Assembly (NCBI GenBank): GCA_002892395.1
Contig: NBBL01000007.1
Coordinates: 130-64,129, forward strand
Direction: 5' to 3'
Length of the DNA stretch: 64,000 bases
Origin: Lachnospiraceae bacterium
GTDB lineage: Bacteria > Bacillota > Clostridia > Lachnospirales > Lachnospiraceae
Under the pieces are notes generated by a model. The model had not been told where the DNA came from, did not search any database, and saw nothing but the letters and a program-made list of their open reading frames with translations. Within the stretch, counting starts at the first letter, position 1. Each line of letters opens with the position of its first letter. This document shows positions 52,572-62,024 of this stretch, piece after piece. Position numbers and translations under genes: made by a program.

Positions 52572-53519
52572 TTACTTAAGCCCCATGACCTCTTTCACTT
52601 TTCCCGTGATATAGAGACCGATGTCTCTCGCAGCATCTGTGGTCTGTGCGCCCAGGTGAGGCGTGACAATAAAGTTATCGCACTCGAACAGTGGGCTGTT
52701 GAACTCATCATTTCCGCTCAGGCCGCTTCCCGCCAGCTCATTCTCAAGAACATCGGAAGCATATCCGCCGATGCGTCCTTCCTTCAGCGCCTCATACATA
52801 TCCTTCTCATTCACAATGCCTCCGCGGCTCATGTTGAGAACCACTGCGCCGTCCTTCATTCTACCGATGGATTCCTTGTTGAAGAGATTCTTTGTTTCCG
52901 GCGTGAGCGGAACGTGGATAGAAATAAAATCGGAGGTCCGAATCAGCTCTTCCACACCCATGCCCTTTGCGCCCTCTGCCTCAAACTGCTCCGGCTTAAG
53001 GAAGGGATCGTAGGCAACGATATCCATCTTGAATGCCTTGCCCAGCTCACCCACGCGGCGTCCGATGCGCCCGAATCCCATGATGCCCAGGGTCTTGCCT
53101 CTCAGCTCCCGGCCAATGTATTTATACTTGTCCCAGATATGATTTTCCTTGACATCATGGTTCGCCGGAATGGTGTTCCGAGAGATGTCAAGCATCTTGG
53201 AAATGGTCAGCTCTGCGACTGCGTTCGCATTCAGCCCCGGTGCGTTGAATACCTGGATTCCCTTCTCCTTGGCGTAATCCAAATCAATGTGATTCAGTCC
53301 GACGGCGCAGACCCCGATAAACTTAAGGTTCTTGGCTGCATCCAGAATCTCTCTGTCAATCTTCGGATCCACACGCATAATCAGAATATCCGCATCGCCG
53401 ATCGCTTTCAGCATTTCATCCTTGCTCAGCGGCTTCCCGTTGCTTGTGGTCACATCCATGTACTTCTTCAGTTCTTCTGCGATTCCTGCATACACCGCAT
53501 CGGTAATCAGGCACTTCAT
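52572..53519 (-). CDS. (R)-2-hydroxyglutarate dehydrogenase (D-2-hydroxyacid family)
   Basis: 315 residues. D-isomer-specific 2-hydroxyacid dehydrogenase: NAD fold GIMGFGRIGRRVGELG (about 144-160), catalytic Arg in LNMSRGGIVNE, Glu in SDVLENE and His in VTPHLGAQTTD. Reduces 2-oxoglutarate to (R)-2-hydroxyglutarate with NADH. The substrate is inferred from lying next to gdhA and the hgd operon; 3-phosphoglycerate dehydrogenase is the main alternative, but the ACT domain is absent. Confidence 0.85.
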   Translation of the reverse strand: MKCLITDAVYAGIAEELKKYMDVTTSNGKPLSKDEMLKAIGDADILIMRVDPKIDREILDAAKNLKFIGVCAVGLNHIDLDYAKEKGIQVFNAPGLNANAVAELTISKMLDISRNTIPANHDVKENHIWDKYKYIGRELRGKTLGIMGFGRIGRRVGELGKAFKMDIVAYDPFLKPEQFEAEGAKGMGVEELIRTSDFISIHVPLTPETKNLFNKESIGRMKDGAVVLNMSRGGIVNEKDMYEALKEGRIGGYASDVLENELAGSGLSGNDEFNSPLFECDNFIVTPHLGAQTTDAARDIGLYITGKVKEVMGLK

Positions 53520-53576
53520 ATTTGTTCTCCTCTCCTATGGAATGCGCTGCCCTTCAGCGCCTCAAAAAATCTTCCT

Positions 53577-53610
53577 GATAAAAGAACCGGGACGCTGCGG
53601 TCCCGGTTCT
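53577..53610 (-). terminator. Terminator of gdhA
   Basis: AGAACCGGGAC and GTCCCGGTTCT, loop GCTGCG; on the minus strand TTTTATC follows. Confidence 0.85.
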
Positions 53611-53725
53611 CTCGCTCTGTTAAATTCGAGTTTCACCCGAAGATCAGATCCGGCCCAATGTGCCGGGAGCTGAACTGAGCTGATCACCCCGCCGTAAAAG
53701 CGGCAAGTAAGCCCGGTCTGGCAAA

Positions 53726-55081
53726 TTAGAATGCGCGGCCCTGCTTGATCATCGCGTTCGCGACCTTCTCAAATCCGACGATGTTTGCGCCTGCAACCAG
53801 GTTGTAGCCGAGGCCGTACTTCTTGGCTGCCTCTGCAGAACCATCGTGAATTCCCTTCATAATCTTGTGCAGCCACTTGTCAACCTCTTCGCCGTCCCAG
53901 AAGAGTCTCTCGGAGTTCTGGCTCATCTCAAGAGCAGAAACAGAAACACCGCCGCAGTTTACTGCCTTGGAAGGAGCAACAACCATGTTCTTCTGATCCA
54001 TGAGGAATCTGAGCGCCTCATTGGTAGTCGGCATGTTGGCAACCTCGATGTAGTACTTGATTCCGTTGGCAACAATCTTCTTCGCTTCGTTCAGATCCAC
54101 GTCGTTCTGGGTTGCGCAAGGCATGATGATATCCACATCCTTAAGACCCCACGGCTTCTGGCCTGCAAAGAACTCAACACCGAACTTGTCCGCATAATCC
54201 TGAACCTTATTGCGGCCGGAAGCTCTCATCTCAAGCATGTAATCGATCTTCTCGTCTGTGCAGATGCCGTCAGGATCATACACATATCCGTCCGGTCCGG
54301 ACAGGGTGACTGCCTTTGCGCCCAGCTGTGCCAGCTTCTTGCAAACGCCCCAAGCCACGTTACCAAAACCGGAAACCGCGACTCTCTTGCCCTTCAGCTC
54401 ATCATTCTCGTGCTTCAGAACCTCCTGCAGGTAGTAGACCGCGCCGTAGCCGGTTGCTTCCGGACGGAAGGCAGAGCCGCCGAACAGCGGATCCTTGCCG
54501 GAAAGAGCACCATTTGCATAGGAACCGGTCAGTCTTCTCCACGCGCCGAACATGTAGCCGATCTCACGGCCGCCGCAGCCCAAATCTCCTGCCGGGCAGT
54601 CAACATCCGGTCCGATGAAGCGGAACAGGCCCTGCATGAAGGACTGGCAGAATCTCTGGATCTCGGCGTCGCTCTTGCCGTTCGGATCAAAATCGGAGCC
54701 ACCCTTTGCGCCGCCGATGGGCAGAGTGGAAAGGGCATCCTTGTAGGTCTGCTCAAATCCGAGGAACTTAATGACGGACATGTTGACGCTGGGAGCGAAG
54801 CGGATTCCACCCTTGTACGGTCCGATTACGCTGCTGAACTGAACGCGATATCCGCGGTTTACATGGAGATTTCCCTGATCATCCTCCCACGGAACACGGA
54901 ACATCACCGTGCGCTCCGGCTCAACCATTCTCTCAAGAATCGCGTTCTTCTCATACTCCGGATGCGCATCAATCAGCGGGCTGAGGGAGGAAAGAACCTC
55001 CTCAACGGTCTGGCAGAACTCCGGCTCGCCGGCGTTCTTCTTTCTGACGTCATCAATTACTCTCTGGATATAAGCGTTCAT
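53726..55081 (-). CDS. gdhA: Glutamate dehydrogenase
   Basis: 451 residues, hexameric type. Glutamate-binding segment KGGIRFAPSVNMSVIKFLGF and LPIGGAKGGSDFDPNGKSDA (catalytic Lys), DVDCPAGDLGCGGREIGYMF, and NAD(P) fold VAVSGFGNVAWGVCKKL. Deaminates glutamate to 2-oxoglutarate and ammonia, the first oxidative step of the pathway. Start behind ATAGGAGGATTGTCAC; a TATAAT box lies at 55164-55169 on the minus strand. Cofactor choice is not clear from sequence; NAD is expected for catabolism. Confidence 0.96.
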   Translation of the reverse strand: MNAYIQRVIDDVRKKNAGEPEFCQTVEEVLSSLSPLIDAHPEYEKNAILERMVEPERTVMFRVPWEDDQGNLHVNRGYRVQFSSVIGPYKGGIRFAPSVNMSVIKFLGFEQTYKDALSTLPIGGAKGGSDFDPNGKSDAEIQRFCQSFMQGLFRFIGPDVDCPAGDLGCGGREIGYMFGAWRRLTGSYANGALSGKDPLFGGSAFRPEATGYGAVYYLQEVLKHENDELKGKRVAVSGFGNVAWGVCKKLAQLGAKAVTLSGPDGYVYDPDGICTDEKIDYMLEMRASGRNKVQDYADKFGVEFFAGQKPWGLKDVDIIMPCATQNDVDLNEAKKIVANGIKYYIEVANMPTTNEALRFLMDQKNMVVAPSKAVNCGGVSVSALEMSQNSERLFWDGEEVDKWLHKIMKGIHDGSAEAAKKYGLGYNLVAGANIVGFEKVANAMIKQGRAF

Positions 55082-55309
55082 GTGACAATCCTCCTATAAA
55101 AGCATTGAATTAATAAGTTTCTGTTTGCAATTTTGCAAATACGAAAAGCTCTTAATTGATTTCATTATATACCATTTTACCAAAAATCGGTTATATATCT
55201 TAACGATGCGGTTATCGCAGAGTTCGATAGGCAAGCACCGCCGGCCATGCGGTTATTCCAGCGCTCGATCGGTGATCGGCGCGGCAATAACGGGCGTTTT
55301 GTTCTCCAC

Positions 55310-56515
55310 TCAAAGGAGATTCATAAACGTGGTGATAATTCCGGCATTAAAGAAATCGATAAACAATGAGCCGACCAGCGGAACAATCATGAAGGCCACC
55401 GGAGCGGGACCATAGGAATTGGTGATCGCCTGCATATTCGCCATTGCATTCGGCGTCGCTCCCATTCCAAAGCCGCAGAAGCCGGAGGAAATGGTTGCCG
55501 CGTCGTAGTCATGTCCCATCATGTTGAACACAACGTAAGAAGCATAGAGGAACATAATGACCGTCTGCACCAGAAGAATGACAATCATGGGCAGCGCCAG
55601 GGATACCAACTGCCAGAGCTTCAGGTTAATCATGGCAAGTCCCAGAAACAGGGAGAGGCAGATATTGCCGAGAGATCCCATCTCCTGCATGGGCATTTTC
55701 ACCTTCCGCGCTTCCTGTACGTTGCGAATCACTGCGCCGACAATCATGGCGCCGATGTAACCAGGCAATGTGATCAGCTGTCCCAGCGCCATGGAGACCA
55801 GTGTGCCCAGTCCGACCCCAATCACGATGTAGAGCGCCGCATCCATCATATTTCCCTCGTCCAGCGCATCGGTGTCCGGAGACAGCTCCACTGTTGCGGT
55901 GGGGCGCTTCTCAACAGATCCCTGCACATTCACACCCAGGGAATGAAGCCCGAATTTTTTGATTTTTCCATAAGCAATGGGTCCGCCGATGATGCAGCCT
56001 GAGATCAAACCGTAGGTTGCCGCTGCCACAGCCACTGTCGTGGCATTTGCCACGCCGTGCTCCTCCAGGAACGGGCCGAAGGAACCGGCAGTTCCGTGTC
56101 CTCCCACCAGCGGAATGGATCCCATGGCAAGCCCGATGCGGGGATCAAGCCCAAACAGCCTGGCTCCGATTCCGCCCACCAGATCCTGCAAAATGCACAT
56201 GACAATCGCAAGAATCAAAAACTTGACCACGCCGATTCCGCCTTTTTTCAGCATTCCGAATGCCGCCATGTAACCGACACTGCAGAAAAAAGCGGTCATA
56301 AATACCTTCTGTAAGGTATCATCCAGCTCAAACTCAACAATCCCTGCCGTCCGAAGCCCGAGATGCAGCACTGCAAAAATCAACCCGCCGATGACCGGAG
56401 CCGGAATACAATACTGCCTCAAAAACGCAACGCGCTTCGCAAGCTCTCTTCCGATCAGCAGCATAAATACCGCAAGTGCCAACGCCTGATACATGTCCAA
56501 TTTCAGAATTTGCAT
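55310..56515 (-). CDS. gltS: Sodium/glutamate symporter GltS
   Basis: 401 residues, ten or more helices, GltS family: YCIPAPVIGGLIFAVLHLGL (helix 2), the glycine-rich reentrant SIPLVGGHGTAGSFGPFLEE in the first half and GFGMGATPNAMANMQAITNS in the second. Imports glutamate with sodium, using the gradient that GcdB makes. Upstream the two-component system and downstream gdhA make this a glutamate locus. Start behind GGGGGATAGCTT. Confidence 0.95.
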   Translation of the reverse strand: MQILKLDMYQALALAVFMLLIGRELAKRVAFLRQYCIPAPVIGGLIFAVLHLGLRTAGIVEFELDDTLQKVFMTAFFCSVGYMAAFGMLKKGGIGVVKFLILAIVMCILQDLVGGIGARLFGLDPRIGLAMGSIPLVGGHGTAGSFGPFLEEHGVANATTVAVAAATYGLISGCIIGGPIAYGKIKKFGLHSLGVNVQGSVEKRPTATVELSPDTDALDEGNMMDAALYIVIGVGLGTLVSMALGQLITLPGYIGAMIVGAVIRNVQEARKVKMPMQEMGSLGNICLSLFLGLAMINLKLWQLVSLALPMIVILLVQTVIMFLYASYVVFNMMGHDYDAATISSGFCGFGMGATPNAMANMQAITNSYGPAPVAFMIVPLVGSLFIDFFNAGIITTFMNLL

Positions 56516-56678
56516 AAGCTATCCCCCTATGTTTACTTTTTTTGCTGCGGCAAAGCACCGTCTCAAAGGCTCGGCTTCTTCCGATCCCTTTCATCCGAAT
56601 CGTTCCCCGTCCGATAACGCCCAGGCTCCGGTATCCGCAACTCCGATACAGAGTATACAGAGAGGGTTTCAAAAAGCT

Positions 56679-57626
56679 TCAAAAAACATCAGAATCTGAC
56701 CGCATTTCCCGTTCTGCAAGAACTGCCAGGCTTTCGATAAAGCGCTTGATGGAGCTTCTCCCCCCGTAGGCGCTTTTTCCGCGGATCAAGTCCATCTCCT
56801 TCCGTACCTCTTCAAACGGAAACAGCGTGCTGGAATACTCGGCAAATGTTTCGTTCAGGAAATCCTCCGTCCCCAGATGCGCCACATTGGAAAGACCTGC
56901 CGAAATGGCTCTCCGCATGCGCTGCTCCATGCTTTTCGGCGTATCGCTCAGCTCAGTGCAGATGTCCTTGACGCTCTCACAGCTGATGCTCCGCTTCTGC
57001 TCCCTAAGCAAGCCGCAAATCTGTACGATATCCGCGCTTCCCTTTTCTCCCGCCATTCCGATGCGTCCCAGTATGCTCATCAGCTGATGCCGGTACGCAG
57101 CGGACTCTGCCTTTTCATCCTCTCCGCTCTTTTCTCCGCCGTCCTGTTCCGTGCCTTCGGTGCGGGAGGGCTTCATGCTTTTCAAAAACATAGTCCGGAG
57201 ATTTTCAATGGTTCGCTCGTTTTTAATCTGCAGGGATGTATTGCGGATGACGGCGCTGACCTCGTGGATATTGACCGGCTTATTAATGAAAAACTGGACA
57301 CCGGCATCATACGCCATTCCGATCATATCCTTGGAAGACACCTGTGAAATCATGATGAACTTTGACCTGCACCCGCGCCGCTTCAGCTCCCGCACCAGTG
57401 CCACGCCGTCCATTTCCGGCATCAGAAAATCAACAAGTATCATATCCGGCTCCAAATCAAGAATCTGCGTGAGCTCCGGCGTTTTCCCCTCGGTGCTTCC
57501 GATTACGATCCCCAGCTCATGAGTCTCAATCAGGTCACTCAGAATTTCAATCATGGTCTCATCATCTTCGATGATGTAGATGCCCATTTTCTCTGGAAGC
57601 TGACTCTGTCTGCTCTGTTCTGTCAC
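56679..57626 (-). CDS. GlnL/YcbB-like response regulator
   Basis: 315 residues from a GTG at 57626 behind GGAGAGGAAAC, inside the end of the kinase gene; a downstream ATG (MGIYIIEDD) is an alternative. Receiver domain: IYIIEDDETM with acidic pair and D66 in ILVDFLMPEMDG as phosphate site, Lys in FFINKPVNIHE. The long C-terminal part (about 180 residues) resembles the YcbB domain with a winged-helix-like RRAISAGLSNVAHLG. Bacillus GlnK-GlnL senses glutamine and drives glsA-glnT; here gltS is the adjacent target candidate. Confidence 0.85.
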   Translation of the reverse strand: MTEQSRQSQLPEKMGIYIIEDDETMIEILSDLIETHELGIVIGSTEGKTPELTQILDLEPDMILVDFLMPEMDGVALVRELKRRGCRSKFIMISQVSSKDMIGMAYDAGVQFFINKPVNIHEVSAVIRNTSLQIKNERTIENLRTMFLKSMKPSRTEGTEQDGGEKSGEDEKAESAAYRHQLMSILGRIGMAGEKGSADIVQICGLLREQKRSISCESVKDICTELSDTPKSMEQRMRRAISAGLSNVAHLGTEDFLNETFAEYSSTLFPFEEVRKEMDLIRGKSAYGGRSSIKRFIESLAVLAEREMRSDSDVF

Positions 57627-58938
57627 GTTTCCTCTCCTCCCGCATTTCAAGCTTTCCGGTGGGGATGCTCACCAGAAACACCGTCTCCACGTCCGGTATG
57701 GATCGAACGGTCATCGTCCCGCCAAAACGATTTTCCACCAGATCCCGAACCCCGGGCAACCCGACCCCGCGATAGATATTTCCTGTCTTTTTGTCGAACT
57801 TGGTCGAGTATCCGAACCGAAATATTTTATCCAGACTGCGAAGGGGAATCCCGGGACCGTCATCCCAGACGGAAAACAGATAGCAATCCCCCTTTTTTTC
57901 CTCCGACACCCGGATGTTCCCTGCTCTCTCGGCTTCTTCGATCGACTCCATGGAATTGATAACCAGATTTTTTAAAATCATCATCAGTGTGTAATGCTCC
58001 CGTGTCACAAAATCATCCTTACAGTGAAACTCCAGTGAAATATGGAGTCTCTGCTCCCGAATATAGCCGAGCGCCGTGTCTGCAAGAAGCTCCATCACCT
58101 CCCGCACCCGCAGACGCTCTTCGTCATAGGCCCGATCCACATGCTCCTCAATTCCCTGGATGATTCGAAAATAATCCTTCTTGATCTCATGCACATCCCG
58201 GGCGATATCAAACGCCATCCGCCGGAACGATTCCGGGAGCGACTGCTCTGCCGCCTCCATACTTAAGCTGTATGCGTTTCGCATGACCCGCTCAATCTCA
58301 TCCGAATTTTTATTCATGAGATACAGCTCACTCTTTAATCCGGTGACCATCAGAAAAAGGCGCCGGTACCGCTGCTCCCTCTCACACTGCAGCCGATACT
58401 TCCTGTAGTAGCGTTCCAATGCCAGAATGCTGAGCACCAAAAGGGTGCGAACGAGAGCAATGATCAGAAGAATTCGAAAGCCGGACGCTGCAGGAGGCTC
58501 TTTCTGCAATACCCCCCGAAGGAGAAGCTCAAGAAGATTGGAGCTGAAATCGCAGCAAAAAACTGCCGGTCCCATCTTCAAGCCACTGCTTACATGTCTG
58601 TCCCTTACCAACTGTCCAAACAGGGCGCCGTAGATGAGATAAAACACCGCGCCCGGCAAAAGCGAAAGAGAAACTCGAACAGGATCTCCTCCCCCCGGCA
58701 GAGAAAGCAACAGGCGAAACAAAAAAACAATCCCAGCCGTCCACCCGCAGAGCGGCATTACGCCAAGCGGTTCTCCGATCGTCATCAAAAGAACCGGAAG
58801 CGCAATCACAGCAGCCGAAATCCGAAAATGATCTACAAATGCATGCAGATACAGCTGAGAAAGCAGTGCGATCATCAGTCCCACCGTCAGGATTCGACTG
58901 ACAGGGTGTTGACTGGTTCCAACGATCTTATCTTCCAT
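57562..58938 (-). CDS. GlnK/YcbA-like sensor histidine kinase
   Basis: 458 residues from ATG 58938 behind CGGAGGGAATC. Five or six N-terminal helices (to about residue 175) with few external loops, then a dimerisation part with H250 in ARDVHEIKKDYFRIIQG, N-box LMMILKNLVINSMESIEEAE, D-box VWDDGPGIPLRS and G-box YRGVGLPGVRDLVENRFGG. Such membrane-embedded sensors often detect a signal in or through the membrane. Its 3' end overlaps the regulator by 65 bases. Divergent from the Lrp gene. Confidence 0.88.
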   Translation of the reverse strand: MEDKIVGTSQHPVSRILTVGLMIALLSQLYLHAFVDHFRISAAVIALPVLLMTIGEPLGVMPLCGWTAGIVFLFRLLLSLPGGGDPVRVSLSLLPGAVFYLIYGALFGQLVRDRHVSSGLKMGPAVFCCDFSSNLLELLLRGVLQKEPPAASGFRILLIIALVRTLLVLSILALERYYRKYRLQCEREQRYRRLFLMVTGLKSELYLMNKNSDEIERVMRNAYSLSMEAAEQSLPESFRRMAFDIARDVHEIKKDYFRIIQGIEEHVDRAYDEERLRVREVMELLADTALGYIREQRLHISLEFHCKDDFVTREHYTLMMILKNLVINSMESIEEAERAGNIRVSEEKKGDCYLFSVWDDGPGIPLRSLDKIFRFGYSTKFDKKTGNIYRGVGLPGVRDLVENRFGGTMTVRSIPDVETVFLVSIPTGKLEMREERKRDRTEQTESASRENGHLHHRR

Positions 58939-59057
58939 GATTCCCTCCGTGGAAACTCTTTTGTTCAGGCCAAAAAGGCAGTATACTGTAAGCGGAACAT
59001 GCACCTTAGGAAGCGAACGGCGGCGCACAGCGAGCAGAGGGAGATGCAGGACAAACG

Positions 59058-59513
59058 ATGTTGGACAGGACAGATATTAAAATCATCAATCTTCTTCAAA
59101 AGAACTGCAAGATTTCCACGCGGGAGCTGGGAAAACAGGTCGGTCTGACTGCGCCTGCAGTGGCGGAGCGCATTCACCGCCTCCGGGAAAAAAATATCAT
59201 ATCAGGCTTTCACGCAAAGGTGGATGATGCGCTGCTGGGAAACAGCATTTCCGCTTTCATACAGATCAACGTGCCTCCCCGGGATTATGAGCGCTTTTGT
59301 CAGTTCTGCCTGGGGCATCCGGCTATCGTCGAACATCACCATATCGTCGGTTTGAATAATGTCCTGCTGAAGATCAGAGTGCAAAGCGCTCAAAAGCTGG
59401 ATCTTTTTCTGAGGGAAATCAGAAAATACGGGCTCTCCAACACCTCCGTCATCCTTTCCTCCTACTTTACGCAAAAGGATTATCCCGAGCACGACGACGG
59501 CGTCTCTCAGTGA
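59058..59513 (+). CDS. Lrp/AsnC-family regulator
   Basis: 151 residues. Helix-turn-helix MLDRTDIKIINLLQKNCKIS then TRELGKQVGLTAPAVAERI, followed by the RAM domain (SISAFIQINVPPRDYERFC; HHHIVGLNNVLLKIRVQSA). Lrp proteins sense amino acids and form octamers. Convergent with the branched-chain transporter genes only eight bases away, and divergent from the kinase; likely controls amino-acid uptake or fermentation. Start behind GAGATGCAGGACAAACG. Confidence 0.92.
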   Translation: MLDRTDIKIINLLQKNCKISTRELGKQVGLTAPAVAERIHRLREKNIISGFHAKVDDALLGNSISAFIQINVPPRDYERFCQFCLGHPAIVEHHHIVGLNNVLLKIRVQSAQKLDLFLREIRKYGLSNTSVILSSYFTQKDYPEHDDGVSQ

Positions 59514-59521
59514 CGAACCGA

Positions 59522-60235
59522 TCAGCCGCCGAGATAGGCCTCCTTCACGCGGCAGTCATCGCGAAGCCCGGAGGCGCTCCCTTCCATCACGATCCTCCCC
59601 GCCTCCAGACAATAGCCCCGATCTGCAATTTGCAGCGCACGGTTTGCGTTTTGTTCCACCAAAAGAATGGTCACGCCGTCCCGCTTCACCTCTTCGATGA
59701 TGTCAAAAATCCGATCCACAACGGCGGGCGCAAGCCCCATAGACGGCTCGTCAAGCAACAGCATGTTGGGTTTGCTCATCAGCGCACGGGCAATGGAAAG
59801 CATCTGCTGCTCTCCCCCGGACAGGGTTCCTGCCGGCTGCCTCCGCCGCTCCCTGAGCCGGGGAAATCTCTCATACATCTCCTCCAGCGATTCCGTTCTC
59901 TCCGCCCGACTGTGCCGTGTCCACGCTCCCAAAAGAAGATTATCCTCCACATCTGTGCGCGGAAAAACTCTCCTCCCCTCCGGCACCAGTGTAAGCCCCC
60001 GCCGCACCCGTACGTCTGTCCTTTGCCCGCTGATCTCCGCCCCGTCAAAGCGAATCCTTCCGCCGGAAATGGGAATTTGACCCATAACTGCATGCATCAG
60101 GCTCGTCTTTCCCGCGCCATTCGCTCCCACCAGTGCCACAATTTCTCCTGCTTTCACGTGGATTGAAACGGCATGCAGTGCATGAATCGCCCCGTAATAC
60201 ACTTCCAGGTCTTCTACCTCAAGCAATGATTCCAC
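59522..60235 (-). CDS. livF: Branched-chain amino acid ABC transporter ATPase LivF
   Basis: 237 residues. Walker A VGANGAGKTSLMHAVMG, Q-loop FDGAEISGQRTD region, signature TLSGGEQQMLSIARALM, Walker B LLLDEPSMGLAPAVVDRIF. Second ATPase of the HAAT importer. Its start overlaps the livG end by 22 bases, so translation is coupled. Last gene of the operon. Confidence 0.95.
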   Translation of the reverse strand: MESLLEVEDLEVYYGAIHALHAVSIHVKAGEIVALVGANGAGKTSLMHAVMGQIPISGGRIRFDGAEISGQRTDVRVRRGLTLVPEGRRVFPRTDVEDNLLLGAWTRHSRAERTESLEEMYERFPRLRERRRQPAGTLSGGEQQMLSIARALMSKPNMLLLDEPSMGLAPAVVDRIFDIIEEVKRDGVTILLVEQNANRALQIADRGYCLEAGRIVMEGSASGLRDDCRVKEAYLGG

Positions 60236-60999
60236 GCCTTCGCTCCTCCCTTTCCGAGATAGGCTTCGATGACCGCAGCGTCACACTGCACGTCCTCCGG
60301 CGTCCCCTCTGCAATCTTTTTCCCGCTGTCCAGGACTACCACCCGATCTGCCACTCCCATGACAAGGCGCATCGCATGCTCAATCAGGAGAATCGCATAG
60401 CCGTCGCGGGACAATTTAATCAGCATTCCCATCAGCTCTTCCTGCTCCGTGGGATTCATTCCTGCAGCAGGCTCATCCAGCAGCAAAAGCTTCGGCTCCG
60501 ACGCAAGGGCACGCGCAATCTCCAGCTTTCTCTGCATTCCGTAAGGTAAATTTCCCGCCTTATGTCCCAATCGATCCGAAAGTCCCACATATTCCAGACA
60601 ATACTCTGCCCGTTCCCGGTTTTTTTTGTCCTCTGACCGCTTTCTCGAAGTGAGAAACAGGGAATCCAAAATTCCTGTCGTGCCGCGGCAATGGCGTGCT
60701 ACCATCAGATTGTCCCAGACGCTCATTTCGGAAAAAAGACGTATGTTTTGAAAGGTTCTGCAGATCCCAAGCCTTGTAATTTGGCTCGGCTTCCAACCGG
60801 TAATTTCCCTGCCTTCAAAAAAAATGCTTCCTTCCGTACTCGGTGTAATCCCTGTAATCAGGTTATAAAAAGTCGTCTTCCCCGACCCGTTGGGGCCGAT
60901 CATCGCAACGATTTCGCCGCAGTCAATATGAAAATCAATCTGCGCATTCGCAACAATGCCGCCAAAACGCTTCGTCAGTTTTTTAGTTTCCAGCAGCAT
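60214..60999 (-). CDS. livG: Branched-chain amino acid ABC transporter ATPase LivG
   Basis: 261 residues. Walker A IGPNGSGKTTFYNLITG, the LivG-specific long insert with ICRTFQNIRLFSEMSVWDNL, signature LPYGMQRKLEIARALASEP, Walker B LLLLDEPAAGMNPTEQEEL. Pairs with LivF. Overlaps livM by 17 bases. Confidence 0.95.
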   Translation of the reverse strand: MLLETKKLTKRFGGIVANAQIDFHIDCGEIVAMIGPNGSGKTTFYNLITGITPSTEGSIFFEGREITGWKPSQITRLGICRTFQNIRLFSEMSVWDNLMVARHCRGTTGILDSLFLTSRKRSEDKKNRERAEYCLEYVGLSDRLGHKAGNLPYGMQRKLEIARALASEPKLLLLDEPAAGMNPTEQEELMGMLIKLSRDGYAILLIEHAMRLVMGVADRVVVLDSGKKIAEGTPEDVQCDAAVIEAYLGKGGAKAWNHCLR

Positions 61000-62014
61000 A
61001 GCTCTCCTCCTGACCCCGGGCGCCGAACAGCCCGTCAGGGCGAAAGCGCATGATCAGCACCAGCATCAGCCCGTATAAAATGTACCAGGGATCGAACGGA
61101 AGCCCCAAAAGATCCTGAACGCCGCGCAAAAGCTCCGGTAAAATCACCGCAGCAAAGGCGCCGAGAATGGCTCCTTTTGTACTCCGTCTCCCTCCGATCA
61201 CAAGCATGGTAAAAATCTGGATGGACAGTGTCGCGCTTAAGAGTGTGGGATCCGCCAGCTTGGAAAAGGCTGCATAGAAGCTTCCTGCCACACTGCAAAT
61301 CGCCGCCGACAGCATCATTATCCGCAGCTGATAGCGTCCTGTATGGATCCCCATGGCCTCTGCCGCGATGGCGTCCTGACGAATTGCAGCCACCGCATAT
61401 CCTGTCCGCGAGCGAATAAACGCTTCTGTGAAGCAGGCAAGAAACAGCACAATCCCGAATAAAATCAAAATGTACCCGTCTTTGTTGCTCGAAAAAAAGG
61501 GAAGCTTGGTTATTTTGACCCCCAGAATACGGGGAACCGGAATCCCGGAAATGCCGGAGGTCCCGCCAAGTACACTGGAATTCATAACGACATAGTGCAA
61601 AATCTCCGAGCACGCGTATGTGATAATCACCATAAAAGAGCCCTTGACTCTTCTTCCCGCCAACGCAACCGGTGCGGAAAAAAGTGCGGCAGCTGCCATT
61701 CCCAGCGGAATCGTAAGCCAAAAATCAAGTCCGTACCGCACCGTCAGAAATCCGGTTACGTAAGCACCGATTCCATAAAAAGCCGCATGCCCCAAGGAGG
61801 TCTCTCCCAGGTGCCCGGAATAAAAATTAATGCCAAGAGCGGCAATGGCATAGATGAGGCCGTCCGCCGCCATATATTTGACAAAGCTGGGAATCCTTAC
61901 AGCTTCGGGGAACAGGCTGTCCGAACAACAGAGCAGAAGAATCAGTGCCGTCGCCCCACATGCCGTCTGCCTCCCGCTCATTCCGAACAACCATTTGGTC
62001 TTTTGTGTTCCCAT
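60983..62014 (-). CDS. livM: Branched-chain amino acid ABC transporter permease LivM
   Basis: 343 residues from ATG 62014 (GAGGAGAAGTGC). Eight to ten helices; LivM core YAIAALGINFYSGHLGETSL then GHAAFYGIGAYVTGFLTVRY, and AAIRQDAIAAEAMGIHTGRY, LVIGGRRSTKGAILGAFAAV. Forms the pore with LivH. Ends RFRPDGLFGARGQEE, a usual LivM tail. Confidence 0.94.
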   Translation of the reverse strand: MGTQKTKWLFGMSGRQTACGATALILLLCCSDSLFPEAVRIPSFVKYMAADGLIYAIAALGINFYSGHLGETSLGHAAFYGIGAYVTGFLTVRYGLDFWLTIPLGMAAAALFSAPVALAGRRVKGSFMVIITYACSEILHYVVMNSSVLGGTSGISGIPVPRILGVKITKLPFFSSNKDGYILILFGIVLFLACFTEAFIRSRTGYAVAAIRQDAIAAEAMGIHTGRYQLRIMMLSAAICSVAGSFYAAFSKLADPTLLSATLSIQIFTMLVIGGRRSTKGAILGAFAAVILPELLRGVQDLLGLPFDPWYILYGLMLVLIMRFRPDGLFGARGQEESYAAGN

Positions 62015-62024
62015 GCACTTCTCC

